NCBI RefSeq assembly: GCF_964340395.1
Contig: NC_135552.1
Coordinates: 4,415,201 to 4,479,200 of the forward strand
Origin: Glandiceps talaboti
Taxonomy: Eukaryota; Hemichordata; Enteropneusta; Spengelidae
Length of the DNA: 64,000 bases
Direction: 5' to 3'
The position numbers and the translations under genes are program-made. The notes below the pieces were generated by a model. It was not told where the DNA came from. It saw only the letters and a program-made list of their open reading frames with translations, and made no database searches. Shown piece by piece: positions 41,369 through 52,560 of this stretch; the first letter of the stretch is position 1, and every line of letters begins with the position of its first letter.

Positions 41369-42819
41369 TTACTCTCAAGGTTGCCGCTACTCACAATGAC
41401 CTTTTTGAAAAATATTACTGCCAATAATATAATTATGCTGATCTCCAAAACGTTTCTTCATTCAGCTACAATCTACCTGTGACATAAGGTTGTCACTACT
41501 TCTCATGTGCTTAGTACCGACGAAAGACTCTTTAGATAACTTGTACTTTCCATTGCTAAAAGAAAACAACTTTGGGCAAAAAACCAAATGGCCATTTTCA
41601 GTAATTTTACAATTCCAAATGTTCACTTACTTCTTTCACTTCTGATTGGCTGTCTGATGTTCATCTGCCCTCTATTTTCGTGCCATCTTGGGTGGCCTTG
41701 GGGATCCATCCTGAAAGGAATGAATCAAACAGTACAGTATAATCTTATTGAAGCAATGAAATAACAGTCATTCAGATTCTAATATTTACTCTTAAGTTGC
41801 CGCTACTCACAATGACCTTTTTGAAAAATATTACTGCCAATAATCTCATTATGCTAATCTCCAAAATGTTTCTTCATTCAGCTACAATCTACTTGTGACA
41901 TAAGGTTGTCACTACTTCTCATGTGCTTAGTACCGACGAAAGACTCTTTAGATAACTTGTACTTTCCATTGCTAAAAGAAAACAACTTTGGGCGAAAAAC
42001 CTAATGGCCATTTTCAGTAATTTTACAATTCCAAATGTTCACTTACTTCTTTCACTTCTGATTGGCTGTCTGATGTTCATCTGCCCTCTATTTTCGTGCC
42101 ATCTTGGGTGGCCTTGGGGATCCATCCTAAAAGGAATGAATCAAACAGTACAGTATAATCTTATTGAAGCAATGAAATAACAGTCATTCAGATTCTAATA
42201 TTTACTCTTAAGTTGCCGCTACTCACAATGACCTTTTTGAAAAATATTACTGCCAATAATCTCATTATGCTAATCTCCAAAATGTTTCTTCATTCAGCTA
42301 CAATCTACTTGTGACATAAGTTTGTCAGTGCTTGTCATGTGCTTAGTACTGACGAAAGACTCTTTAGATAACTTGTACTTTCCATTGCTAAAAGAAAACA
42401 ACTTTGGGCAAAACACCTAATGGCCATTTTCAGTAATTTTACAATTCCAAATGTTCACTTACTTCTTTCACTTCTGATTGGCTGTCTGATGTTCATCTGC
42501 CCTCTATTTTCGTGCCATCTTGGGTGGCCTTGGGGATCCATCCTGAAAGGAATGAATCAAACAGTACAGTATAATCTTATTGAAGCAATGAAATAACAGT
42601 CATTCAGATTCTAATATTTACTCTTAAGTTGCCGCTACTCACAATGACCTTTTTGAAAAATATTACTGCCAATAATATAATTATTCTAATCTCCAAAATG
42701 TTTCTTCATTCAGCTACAATCTACTTGTGACATAAGGTTGGCACTGCTTGTCAGGTGCTTAGTACTGACGAAAGACTCTTTAGATAACTTGTACTTTCCA
42801 TTGCTAAAAGAAAACAACT

Positions 42820-43011
42820 TTGGGCAAAAAACCTAAGGGCATTTTCAGTTATTTTACAATTCCAAATGTTCACTTACTTCTTTCACTTCTGATTGGCTGT
42901 CTGATGTTCATCTGCTCTCTATTTTCGTGCCATCTTGGGTGGCCTTGGGGATCCATCCTGAAAGGAATGAATCAAACAGTACAGTATAATCTTATTGAAG
43001 CAATGAAATAA
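42820..43011 (+). other. Satellite reading frame with the usual ATG lost
   Basis: In this monomer CCTAATGGCCATT is changed to CCTAAGGGCATT, which removes the usual ATG. Upstream the frame is continuous, but only a TTG could serve as a start. TGCCCTC is also changed to TGCTCTC, giving Pro to Ser. Loss of the start codon in one copy argues against strong constraint on translation. Confidence 0.3.
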
Positions 43012-43214
43012 CAGTCATTCAGATTCTAATATTTACTCTTAAGTTGCCGCTACTCACAATGACCTTTTTGAAAAATATTTCTGCAAATAATATAATTATT
43101 CTAATCTCCAAAATGTTTCTTCATTCAGCTACAATCTACTTGTGACATAAGGTTGGCACTGCTTGTCAGGTGCTTAGTACTGACGAAAGACTCTTTAGAT
43201 AACTTGTACTTTGC

Positions 43215-43427
43215 ATGGCTAAAAGAAAACAACTTTGGGCGAAAAACCTAATGGCCATTTTCAGTAATTTTACAATTCCAAATGTTCACTTACTTCTTTC
43301 ACTTCTGATTGGCTGTCTGATGTTCATCTGCCCTCTATTTTCGTGCCATCTTGGGTGGCCTTGGGGATCCATCCTGAAAGGAATGAATCAAACAGTACAG
43401 TATAATCTTATTGAAGCAATGAAATAA
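43215..43427 (+). other. Satellite reading frame extended to 70 codons by a new ATG
   Basis: A single substitution (GCATTGCT to GCATGGCT) creates an ATG at 43,215 in frame with the usual one at 43,251, adding 12 residues beginning MAKRKQLWAKNL. The rest of the frame is the consensus with its hydrophobic segment. This is the longest ATG-started version I see in the array. No promoter or splice evidence accompanies it. Confidence 0.3.
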
Positions 43428-44280
43428 CAGTCATTCAGATTCTAATATTTACTCTTAAGTTGCCGCTACTCACAATGACCTTTTTGAAAAATATTACTGC
43501 CAATAATATAATTATTCTAATCTCCTAAATGTTTCTTCATTCAGCTACAATCTACTTGTGACATAAGGTTGGCACTGCTTGTCAGGTGCTTAGTACTGAC
43601 GAAAGACTCTTTAGATAACTTGTACTTTGCATTGCTAAAAGAAAACAACTTTGGGCGAAAAACCTAATGGCCATTTTCAGTAATTTTACAATTCCAAATG
43701 TTCACTTACTTCTTTCACTTCTGATTGGCTGTCTGATGTTCATCTGCCCTCTATTTTCGTGCCATCTTGGGTGGCCTTGGGGATCCATCCTGAAAGGAAT
43801 GAATCAAACAGTACAGTATAATCTTATTGAAGCAATGAAATAACAGTCATTCAGATTCTAATATTTACTCTTAAGTTGCCGCTACTCACAATGACCTTTT
43901 TGAAAAATATTACTGCCAATAATATAATTATTCTAATCTCCTAAATGTTTCTTCATTCAGCTACAATCTACTTGTGACATAAGGTTGGCACTGCTTGTTA
44001 GGTGCTTAGTACTGACGAAAGACTCTTTAGATAACTTTTACTTTGCATTGCTAAAAGAAAACAACTTTGGGCGAAAAACCTAATGGCCATTTTCAGTAAT
44101 TTTACAATTCCAAATGTTCACTTACTTCTTTCACTTCTGATTGGCTGTCTGATGTTCATCTGCCCTCTATTTTCGTGCCATCTTCGGTGGCCTTAGAGTT
44201 CCTTCCAGAAAGGAATGAATCAAACAGTACAGTATAATATTATTGAAGCAATGAAATAACAGTCATTCAGATTCAAATAT

Positions 44281-45060
44281 GACTTATAAGGGCTTTGTGC
44301 CCTCTCAAACATATACAAATATGGAGTTTGTACATGTTGGTGTGAAAATAAATTAGATATGACACGGCAAAGACAGCGAATGCAGACGAAGACGCGCACG
44401 GACAAAATGGAGACCGCGGCGGAATTGTGAAATATGTGGGTGTTAGGTATGAGAGAAAAGATATAGACAGCAAGTGCAAATAATCCAAACTACCGGACCA
44501 ACCGACAAACCGGTCACCAACTTAACCTAACCAGAGCACAACCAAACAACAGAAGCCAAATAGAAAGAGAAAATAGATGTACTGTGATATGTAATGTGTA
44601 ATCATGTTTAATGACAGCGAAAAAGGACTCAGACGCGACGCGACGCGAGTTAGTTGACGATAGCGAAGACGGCGGCAGCGGCGATGACAACGAAGACGGT
44701 GAAAATAATGATAGTATTGTTATTGTGCAGGTTGGGGAGGGCATTGAGGGGAGAAGAGATATAGAACAGCAGTCACACACTCATTCATTCATACTTAAAA
44801 AGAAAAAAAACAATAACAATTCATAAACTTTTAATAATCGCCTTCTTGGGTCTTCGTATACATCTTGGGTGTTGTTAAAATTCCAGCCTAAAGTGAAGAA
44901 ATCAAAAAATAGTATGACAATTGAAATCTTAAATATAACAACATTCATTCAAATTATAATAATTACCAATTTTGTAATATACTGTGGAAAAGATAGCTTA
45001 AACCAAAATATCTAACATCTAATATTCCAGTAGTGTTCTTTAGACCATGCCCGTGCATAG
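44281..45060. mobile_element. 780 bp insertion in the satellite, right copy
   Basis: This is a copy of the 40,589-41,368 insert at an offset of 3,692 bp, with the same junctions in the monomer. I noticed one substitution (GGAGACAGCGG versus GGAGACCGCGG near 44,415). Because the flanking monomers are copied too, this reflects segmental duplication and not a second transposition. Confidence 0.75.
44611..44826 (+). other. Acidic 71-codon reading frame in the right insert
   Basis: The translation is identical to the frame at 40,919-41,134, as expected from a recent segmental duplication. No independent evidence of expression. Identity here says nothing about selection because the whole insert is nearly identical. 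Confidence 0.35.
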
Positions 45061-46295
45061 TTACTCTCAAGGTTGCCGCTACTCACAATGACCTTTTTGA
45101 AAAATATTACTGCCAATAATATAATTATGCTGATCTCCAAAACGTTTCTTCATTCAGCTACAATCTACCTGTGACATAAGGTTGTCACTACTTCTCATGT
45201 GCTTAGTACCGACGAAAGACTCTTTAGATAACTTGTACTTTCCATTGCTAAAAGAAAACAACTTTGGGCAAAAAACCAAATGGCCATTTTCAGTAATTTT
45301 ACAATTCCAAATGTTCACTTACTTCTTTCACTTCTGATTGGCTGTCTGATCTTCATCTGCCCTCTATTTTCGTGCCATCTTGGGTGGCCTTGGAGTTCCA
45401 TCCTGAAAAGAATGAATCAAACAGTACAGTATAATCTTATTGAAACAATGAAATAACAGTCATTCAGATTCTAATATTTACTCTGAAGTTGCCGCTACTC
45501 ACAATGACCTTTTTGAAAAATATTACTGCCAATAATCTCATTATGCTAATCTCCGAAATGTTTCTTCATTCAGCTACAATCTACTTGTGACATAAGGTTG
45601 TCACAGCTTGTCATGTGCTTAGTACTGACGAAAGACTCTTTAGATAACTTGTTCTTTTCATTGCTAAAAGAAAACAACTTTGGGCAAAAAACCTAATGGC
45701 CATTTTCAGTAAGTTCACAATTCCAAATGTTCACTTACTTCTTCCACTTCTGATTGGCTGTCTGATGTTCATCTGCCCTCTATTTTCGTGCCATTTTGGG
45801 TGGCCTTGGAGTTCCATCCTGAAAAGAATGAATCAAACAGTACAGTATAATCTTATTGAAGCAATGGAATAACAGTCATTCAGATGTAATATTTACTGTT
45901 AAGGTGCCGCTACTCACAATGACCTTTATGAAAAATATTACTGCTAATAATATAATTATGCTAATCTCCAAAATGTTTCTTCATTCAGCTACAATCTACT
46001 TGTGACATAAGTTTGTCACTGCTTGTCATGTGCTTAGTACTGACGAAAAACTCTTTAGATAACGTGTACTTTCCATTGCTAAAAGAAAACAACTTTGGGC
46101 AAAAAACCTAATGGCCATTTTCAGTAATTTTACAATTGCAAATGTTCACTTACTTCTTTCGCTTCTGATTGGCTGTTCATCTGCCCTCTATCTTCATACC
46201 ATCTTGGGTGGCCATGGAGTTACATCCTGATAGGAATAAATCAAACAGTACAGTATAATAATATGCTAATCTCTGCTAAAATTCATTCAAATTGT
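45061..46295. repeat. Degenerate right edge of the satellite
   Basis: Monomers starting at about 45,211, 45,627 and 46,042 accumulate substitutions and small deletions: GGAGTTCC replaces GGGGATCC, AGTAAGTTCACAATT appears, ATTACTGCTAATAA appears, and a deletion within TGGCTGTCTGATGTTC breaks the reading frame near 46,170. The last monomer jumps from ACAGTATAATA to ATATGCTAATCTC near 46,258, and monomer-like sequence fades by about 46,295. Confidence 0.85.
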
Positions 46296-46315
46296 GTTAT
46301 TTATGCTAATGTGAT

Positions 46316-46690
46316 TACGATTGACAAGGTTCCTATAGATACCATTTGAGTATAGTTTTGAAATGTTTGTTCACTTTTCTAAGAATCCCTGTTGTTAGCT
46401 TTGTGATATACACAACTGTTTAGCTGTTGCTATGAGCGTGTTCAGGGTTTTTAGGTATGTCTGCATACATTTCAGAATGTTTACTCAGTTTTCTATTACT
46501 CACTGTTGTTATCTTTGCAATATATGCGATCGTTTTACTCTTGCTATGATTGTGTCCTTCTTGCTAGACACATTTACGTACATTTTAGGAATATCTATTC
46601 AATTGTATATTATTCCCTGTTACTTTTGCAATGTATGCGATTATTTAGCTGTTGCTATTGACTTTGTTCACCCAATTCAGTCTGCAGATG
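46316..46690. repeat. Degenerate minisatellite, period about 114 bp, about 3 copies
   Basis: The segment GTTGTTAGCTTTGTGATATA at 46,391 recurs in diverged form at 46,505 and about 46,619, each followed by a GCTGTTGCTATGA-like or TCTTGCTATGA-like sequence. A 124-codon open frame at 46,432-46,806 crosses it. Its internal protein repeat simply follows the DNA repeat, so I do not call it a gene. Confidence 0.65.
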
Positions 46691-46826
46691 ATAGGGAAAT
46701 TACTAAAGTAACTCTTCCTACAATAATTGCAACTTCAGTGAAATCAACTGCAGAAGTAATCATGAACAAGACGATGACATCGGCCCCAAATATACACTTG
46801 CTGTAAAGTACTAAATAAAAAGAGAA

Positions 46827-47300
46827 CCGTAACTGCAATGAATAGTAATTGAGTAACATTTGTTGAGAATGATACCACTTTAGACAACATTTCTTGACTA
46901 GGAACAACCTTTTTCTTTTTTGTAGCCTACCTGAAACATGCCAATAACTTATTAAAACAAGCTACATCAATAATATTTTCAGGACAAGTGTGCTTTGATA
47001 TCGCAAATGTAGGTACGAATTATATTGAATTTGAAGAGTGCTTTCTTGAGATATAGCCTAATTACTGAAACACATGTACAACAGTAACTGCAATGAACAG
47101 CAGATTGAGTAACATTTGTTGAGAATGTAAAATAAATTGTATCAGCACACCATTTTAGACAACATTCCTGACCGGAAACAATTTTTTTTTCTTTTTAGTG
47201 GCCTACTGAAAATATGCCAATCACTTATTAAAACTAAACACTACATCAATAATATTTTCAGGGAAGGTATTTTGGTATTGGAAATGCATGTACCACATTA
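46827..47300. repeat. Diverged direct duplication, unit about 200 bp
   Basis: The order GTAACTGCAATGAA, GAGTAACATTTGTTGAGAAT, TTTAGACAACATT, CCAATAACTTATTAAAAC and ACATCAATAATATTTTCAGG is found first at 46,827-47,000 and again at 47,080-47,265, with substitutions and indels. Both copies contain a pyrimidine-rich run before TAG or AG, but no coding exon follows. Confidence 0.65.
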
Positions 47301-48189
47301 CCGAAAACCACTAATTGCATAAATTGCTCATTAATATTCCTGGGATATTTACCAAAACGTAATCAGTTCTTGCCATTACCCTACGGAACATGTCTACAAA
47401 ATTTTGTTTGAATCGAGTAGAATTTACAAAATGGTGACACACATTGCCCAAGTTCTTGGAGATACAATTTTCGATCAAAATTCTTATTTTTACACCTATT
47501 TCTTCATCTATACACCCCAGATGCATGCCCATTAAATTTCAGCCCAATCTGCTCTGTAATTTTGAAATTCAAACTTTTTGATCGAAGAGACACTGTTGTT
47601 GGCGCCATTGTTCAGTTTACCACTAGAGGGCGACCCAAAAGGTTACCTCGTGAATGCGAAGCATGAGCAAAAGTAGTGACACAGAATCTTTGCACAGAAT
47701 TTTTTTAAGATTTAACTTGGGAGCTCCGAAATGTAACAAAAAATAAACGTAAAAGGTCAAACAACGTCTAGCGATAGTACATTTCATCAATGTACTATTG
47801 TGATCTCTTACAAATTGTCACAACTGGCAATATTTAGCGATAAGTTAACACTTGCTCAGATCAAATGCATGAAGCAACAATTCTGGTTCTAATAACAATT
47901 GAATAACATGAATTAAGAAAAGATCAACAAGTTCCGTCAAGGTCTTGTTTTGATAATTTCAATAGCTTGCATTTGTAATAGATATATAATTACAATATAC
48001 AGTACAGAGCAATACATATAGTAACTTGATTGAATCGCGATGGAATATAAATACGTCGAACTGGTGGGACGTTGTCATGGGACGCTGTGTACCGATTGAA
48101 TAGTGTCCCCAACGGTCGTAGAATTTACTTGCCTTGTCGCTCGATCGCGAGCTCGAATGAGTCGAAACTTGGTAAACGTCCATGAAAAT
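47301..48189. other. Intergenic, no supported feature
   Basis: This is AT-rich sequence with stops in all frames apart from short chance frames. CCACTAGAGGGCG near 47,619 resembles motifs often found in interspersed repeats. An 85-codon minus-strand frame at 47,959-48,216 has no recognisable domain. Confidence 0.5.
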
Positions 48190-48500
48190 ACCGGAATTTG
48201 AAAATTCAACCTCCACGAGCTCAGTGTTTGCTCAATATTTGCTCATTAGCCCCGTCTAGACGTAGTTTGTGTCTACACGTACACACAGGAAGTCACGGCA
48301 CAGATGATTTAGTGGTCTGAGCTCGGATGAAGTCAGGACGGTTTCAGGACAGGTTTGGGACGTCTACACAGGCTTCAAACTATCCGTAGTCCTACCTAAG
48401 GTAGGATTTTAGTGCCGTGTAGATCGGGATAAAATTGACTAGGAATGCGTTTGAGCTCAAGCAGAGCTGGGGGCTGAGGCAACAATTCTAGTGAAATCTG
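48190..48500. repeat. Probable unclassified interspersed repeat
   Basis: The segment is richer in GC and Ser/Thr-type codons than its surroundings and contains two short palindromes: CGTCTAGACG near 48,254 and CCTACCTAAGGTAGG at about 48,391. TTTGCTCAATATTTGCTCAT-like sequence at its left recurs loosely near 48,760 (GTGCTCAACATTTACTCAAT). Boundaries and class are unknown. Confidence 0.3.
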
Positions 48501-49099
48501 AAAATGACTATAATAAAGAACAAGTTTATTTTTTTACAATATATTTTATCAGCTTATTACATGCTTTCACATATACGGGATTCTGATTAATTTGTTTTAA
48601 GCCAGAAATACTACGAGAAAACTACATGTACACTTTATAACTGAGCTTTAAAAAAATAACAACCTCCCGAATCTTTGCTAACTTAGTATTGGAACATTTT
48701 GGAACATTAGAACTTGTAACATGTGTAATGAGGACAATTCGTTGTGAGCGCGCGCGTGCTCAACATTTACTCAATTTGATCATTTGCTGAAAAAAAAGCG
48801 TAGGACACTCTTCTCTTCATTTTTTAAGACCAGAAAGTGTACATGTACATGTGTATCACAACGCCGGTTATTTTGTTTACATTGCATTTCTTGCTTTACA
48901 CCCATAATATCAAACACAAAGCATTATAAAATATATTACAAATAAAGGAGCAAGTATGTAAATGAAATTCATACAAATTCATCTGACTATATCAGTACTA
49001 CATTTTCGGATTTCATGACACTTGCCCCATATCACTGTCATATCCAACCGTCATATATCCAACGGCACAGTGATGGCTGAACCGATTCACATAGATTGG
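48501..49099. other. Intergenic, no gene seen
   Basis: AT-rich sequence. A GC-alternating near-palindrome lies at 48,741-48,764 (GAGCGCGCGCGTGCTC at its centre), which could form a small hairpin or Z-DNA. Nothing else is supported. Confidence 0.5.
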
Positions 49100-49640
49100 C
49101 GCTCAGAGAATGTAAACAGCGGTACCAAAAGAAGAAGGAAGAAAATTGTTTTAGTCAAAAAAATTCCGCAGCCCCCTTTGTGCTCTCAAAAAATGCGATG
49201 GCGCCAGAAATGAACCCAAGAATGTTCGTTGTCCCCGTATACACATATTTTAACCCCCCTCCCCCGTCCCACTTCAGAGATGTAAAGTATGGTACATTAT
49301 ATTAAACTAACAGTTGATATCAACTTCAGTATCTGTACATAGCAATAAGAGATTCCTTTACCTCTAAATACAACTATATGTGGGCTTTGAAAGGTCTTAC
49401 GTTGTGGCATCCCACCCACAGTAATAAGCAGTTTTTAAAATAATACAGACATGCAGTGGGCCATTTAAGGGAACCGTCATTATTTACGACCTGGGGGTTG
49501 GAGGAATTGCTTTCACAATCCAGAACATGAGTTTCACTTTCAACACCCAGTTTTTGAGTGACCCCCCCCCCCATCCCTCCGACCCCCTCCCCCTAGCCAT
49601 AAATAATGACGACTCCGTAATTGCATAAGACATCAAACCA
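49100..49640. repeat. C-rich degenerate segments (two)
   Basis: C-runs on the plus strand at about 49,255-49,270 and 49,561-49,596 follow TTTTGAGTGA-like or TTTTAA-like text. The same flavour of sequence recurs near 50,510, 57,695, 60,035-60,135, 63,450-63,500 and 63,780. The short open frames over these segments are rich in Pro or Gly on one strand or the other and look like chance. Confidence 0.4.
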
Positions 49641-49764
49641 TACACATTATTGAAAGCCATATAGTACTTCAATATTGTCTTCAATCAACACTAGGAATTG
49701 GCATCTCTATTAAATATCTATTTGGAAAATGTAACTATAAAATAGTTGCCAGTATATAGTTTTC

Positions 49765-50325
49765 TCGGTCACTTATATTCGAGGATTTAAAGTGGGAGAA
49801 AAATGTTGACAACGTTGTTAAAAAAAGCTCAACAACGCCTTTTCCTTCTACGCCGTTTAAAGAGCTTTGGTGTTAGTCAAGATATTTTAAAGAAATTCTA
49901 CCGGGCTGTGGTTGAGAGTGTTCTGACATTCTCAGTCACAGTCTGGTATGGAAACACTACTCATAAGGATCGTTCTAAGTTAAATAGAATTGTGAGAACG
50001 GCATCAAGTATTATTGGTATAGGAAAGCAAAATCTGTAATTAATGACATACATCACCCAGCCTACACAGTGTTTGCACTACTGCCCTCTGGTACTCGATA
50101 TAGATCAATCAAAACCAAAACAAATAGCTTCAAAAATAGTTTTTATCCTGTCAGTTCGTATTTTAAATGATTCGTAATTTGTTTTGGCGTTTTAGCGTAT
50201 ATGTACATATTTACTACTTTTAATGTTATTCATGTCCACACTATTCGTATTTTAACCTAGCTACCAAAGCAAACTCCATGGTATACTTTTATACTTATGG
50301 CAATAAAGTTAATAAAGATGACAAC
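49765..50325 (+). pseudogene. 5'-truncated, frameshifted LINE fragment (reverse transcriptase C-terminal region)
   Basis: The translation shows the region following the catalytic domain of many L2/CR1/Rex-like non-LTR retrotransposons: a KWEKN...VVKK segment, then AQQRLFLLRR, SFGVSQDILKKFYRAVVES, and WYGNTTHKDRSKLNRIVRTA. After a frame change it continues as HHPAYTVFALLPSGTRYRSI and NSFKNSFYP. Two lesions are visible. An A-run at 49,818-49,824 shifts the frame between VVKK and AQQ. Near 50,030 the segment normally found between the IIG motif and the HP motif is missing, with another frame change. The 3' end is GGCAATAAAGTTAATAAAG near 50,305-50,322. The element cannot be active. The clade is uncertain. 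Confidence 0.85.
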
Positions 50326-50329
50326 ATAT

Positions 50330-52200
50330 TATTATACAACTGTATAGCTATATTATCATCACTTTAACTTTCGTATTTAGAGATATTTTGGCAGACACAC
50401 ATTTGCTTGGCTATTAAATGCCGCATAATTAAATGTATGGTTTGTAAATGAAGGGCACATTTTTGCAAACTACAAGACGTAAACGACTGCTCCTGAGGTC
50501 TGAATGTTCAGACCCCTCCCGAGGTTTAATTTGGTTCAAATCATGAGCCTCGTTTTCAACCCACCATTCTGACCCCAGCCTAACTTTCCATTATGCTGCA
50601 TGTGGAGTCCAATTCAATTTGGTTTGAATGGGTGTACACTTGTTTGGAAATGACCCATGGTAATCTTACTTTTCGAATGGTCACAGTTTTACGAATTCGA
50701 ACTGTTTCCTGGTTGGCTGTTTTGGTGTTGGATTGAAATTCCTACGTACATTGGCCCGGTCAACCGTTGCTGTGTTCAGTTGTTCAATACGATTTGACAT
50801 GAGTACGATAGAGCGTGACCCCGCTGCATTACGAGTGTATATCTTCCTTTTTTTTCAACGAACCCTGAGTGTATTTGTCGATATTTTCTCAGAATATGTT
50901 CCAAATTTGTTGTGAAGCTGTGAAACCATTATGTCAAACTGCCCAAACAATAACAAAAACGTTCGGTTGTGAAATTATGTTCGTGTGAAGCTGGCAGGCC
51001 GGTTCGACTATTTCAGCATTTGCAAACGGTATTTTTCGATGGTTTATTTTCAGAAAAATATCAAGTATTAAATTTAATTCACATTTATATATGAAAATTT
51101 ACGGTAAGGGTTGACCCGGTCACTAAATGACTGCGGCGTAGGGGTGTGTTATTGTCTATACAAGATAATTATTCATGCAACGTGTAGATAATAGGAAACA
51201 AACCTATAGTGAGTATACAAAAAGGAAAAGCATACAAAATTATACACAGCTAAAAGTAGATACTAGTAGATGATAAGGCGAACATGACAAAAAATCATTA
51301 AGCAGGCCAAATTGTTAAAAGTAACACAAGTATAATGAACTACAACTACGTATACATAAACTCTTACCCCGCACGTTGGCTGAAGCTAGTGACAATTGAG
51401 TGACCCTTAGCTACCTACGGCAAGGTGCTCGTTCTGAAAGTGCCTCGCAGTGGGGTGTGTCTCGCCTTATAAATGCTTATTTGAATAATGAACAACACCG
51501 GGTCCGGATTCACCCTGACCAATCAAGAGAGAGCGAGAGAGAGGAATCAAGGAGTACACCGCCAATCCCCCCCCCCCGATTAATGTGTGTACGGCAACGT
51601 CAAATACTGGCGTCTAAACTGTCATATTTTCAAGATGGCTAGTTTGTATTTCAGAGTACTAATTGGAGTTGGGTATACAAATCAATCTAAGACGTTCCAA
51701 CACCGTGGCGTATCAACACCGGAATCAAGAAGTGTTACTTGCGACTATTTCATCTGTAAATCTGTATTCTTTTTTCTAGCAAATAAAGTTCAGACTGACA
51801 ACAGTATTTTCTAAGTAACTTGCACACTGCAATTATTGGCAATAGTTGAAAGCTTTGATAGTTTTTTTAATATAATTTTTTATCAAAGCACCAGTGAATC
51901 GCAAAGCTCATTGACACGTTAGCAAAGGACAGGTGCAGTACTACATGTGTCTTTGTTTAGTGTACCTGTACTATTCCTGAGATAACGTATAAAACAATTC
52001 TGTGTGAGCTCTGCTGAACGTGTCTGCTTACAAATACTTCATTCAGTATGGAAAAATTAGATTATCTGTTCTTTTTTATTGTATTCCTGACAATTACACA
52101 GGATTTAGTACCAGTAATCATTACTAACGTGTGGATTGATAGTATTTATAGCTTACTTCATGTCCACAAATTATGACATGATGTGTGTAATTACCATCAA
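50330..52200. other. Intergenic, no gene seen
   Basis: AT-rich DNA with a C-rich/T-rich segment near 50,490-50,600, an AGAGAGCGAGAGAG run near 51,528 and a C9 run near 51,569. Short open frames at 50,733-50,915 and 51,400-51,814 show no family motif. Nothing resembles a peroxidase or oxidase exon. Confidence 0.5.
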
Positions 52201-52311
<111 letters not shown>

Positions 52312-52324
52312 GACAAATATTGAC

Positions 52325-52560
52325 TCACTTCTGCCTTGAGATTGAAAATCACATCCATCTTGGGTCCTGATATCCATCTTGGGTCCTGATATCCATCTTG
52401 GGTGTACAATCTGAAAGTGAATTAATCAACGAATAATTTAAAAATTTGCTTTTTCATTGCATTCATTGATATTGAAATATCTTCTAATTTTGCTACATAC
52501 CAGAGACATGATAGCTTAAAGAAAAGTTTCTGATGTTCCAGTGTGTAATACTGATTACAT
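52325..52560. repeat. Interspersed repeat related to the 3' part of the satellite insert
   Basis: Ordered matches to 41,142-41,350 include CATCTTGGGT repeated, AAAGTGAA, CATTCATT, AATTTTG, GATAGCTTAAA and a final TTCCAGT-G motif. The left part here also has a 19 bp tandem unit (ATCCATCTTGGGTCCTGAT, about 2.5 copies at 52,350-52,402). Alignment by eye shows clear colinearity with many substitutions. Confidence 0.55.

Larger units (their letters stand above)
41369..44280. repeat. Satellite array, block between the two inserts
   Basis: Monomer landmarks lie at 41,519, 41,935, 42,351, 42,767, 43,182, 43,598 and 44,014. All are type A, as in the right part of the main block. The first two show TTAGTACCGACG and CACTACTTCTCATG variants, which also mark the monomer after the second insert. 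The block forms the seven-monomer part of the 3,692 bp unit. Confidence 0.95.
39860..45351. repeat. 3,692 bp segmental duplication: one insert plus seven monomers
   Basis: The sequence around the 780 bp insert recurs at an offset of 3,692 bp, equal to 780 plus seven times 416. Shared private variants flanking both copies include CTTGTTAGGTGC (about 40,303 and 43,995), ATAACTTTTACTTT, and a degraded segment CTTAGAGTTCCTTCCAG. Similarity drops after about 41,660/45,352, where GATGTTC becomes GATCTTC and the right copy diverges. Confidence 0.9.

Noticed and set aside
46432-46806. 124-codon open frame as a gene
   Set aside because: Its internal repeat follows the 114 bp DNA minisatellite, it has no known domain, and no splice or promoter signal supports it.
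47959-48216. 85-codon minus-strand gene
   Set aside because: No recognisable motif, no nearby exons, and it is within the length expected by chance in this DNA.
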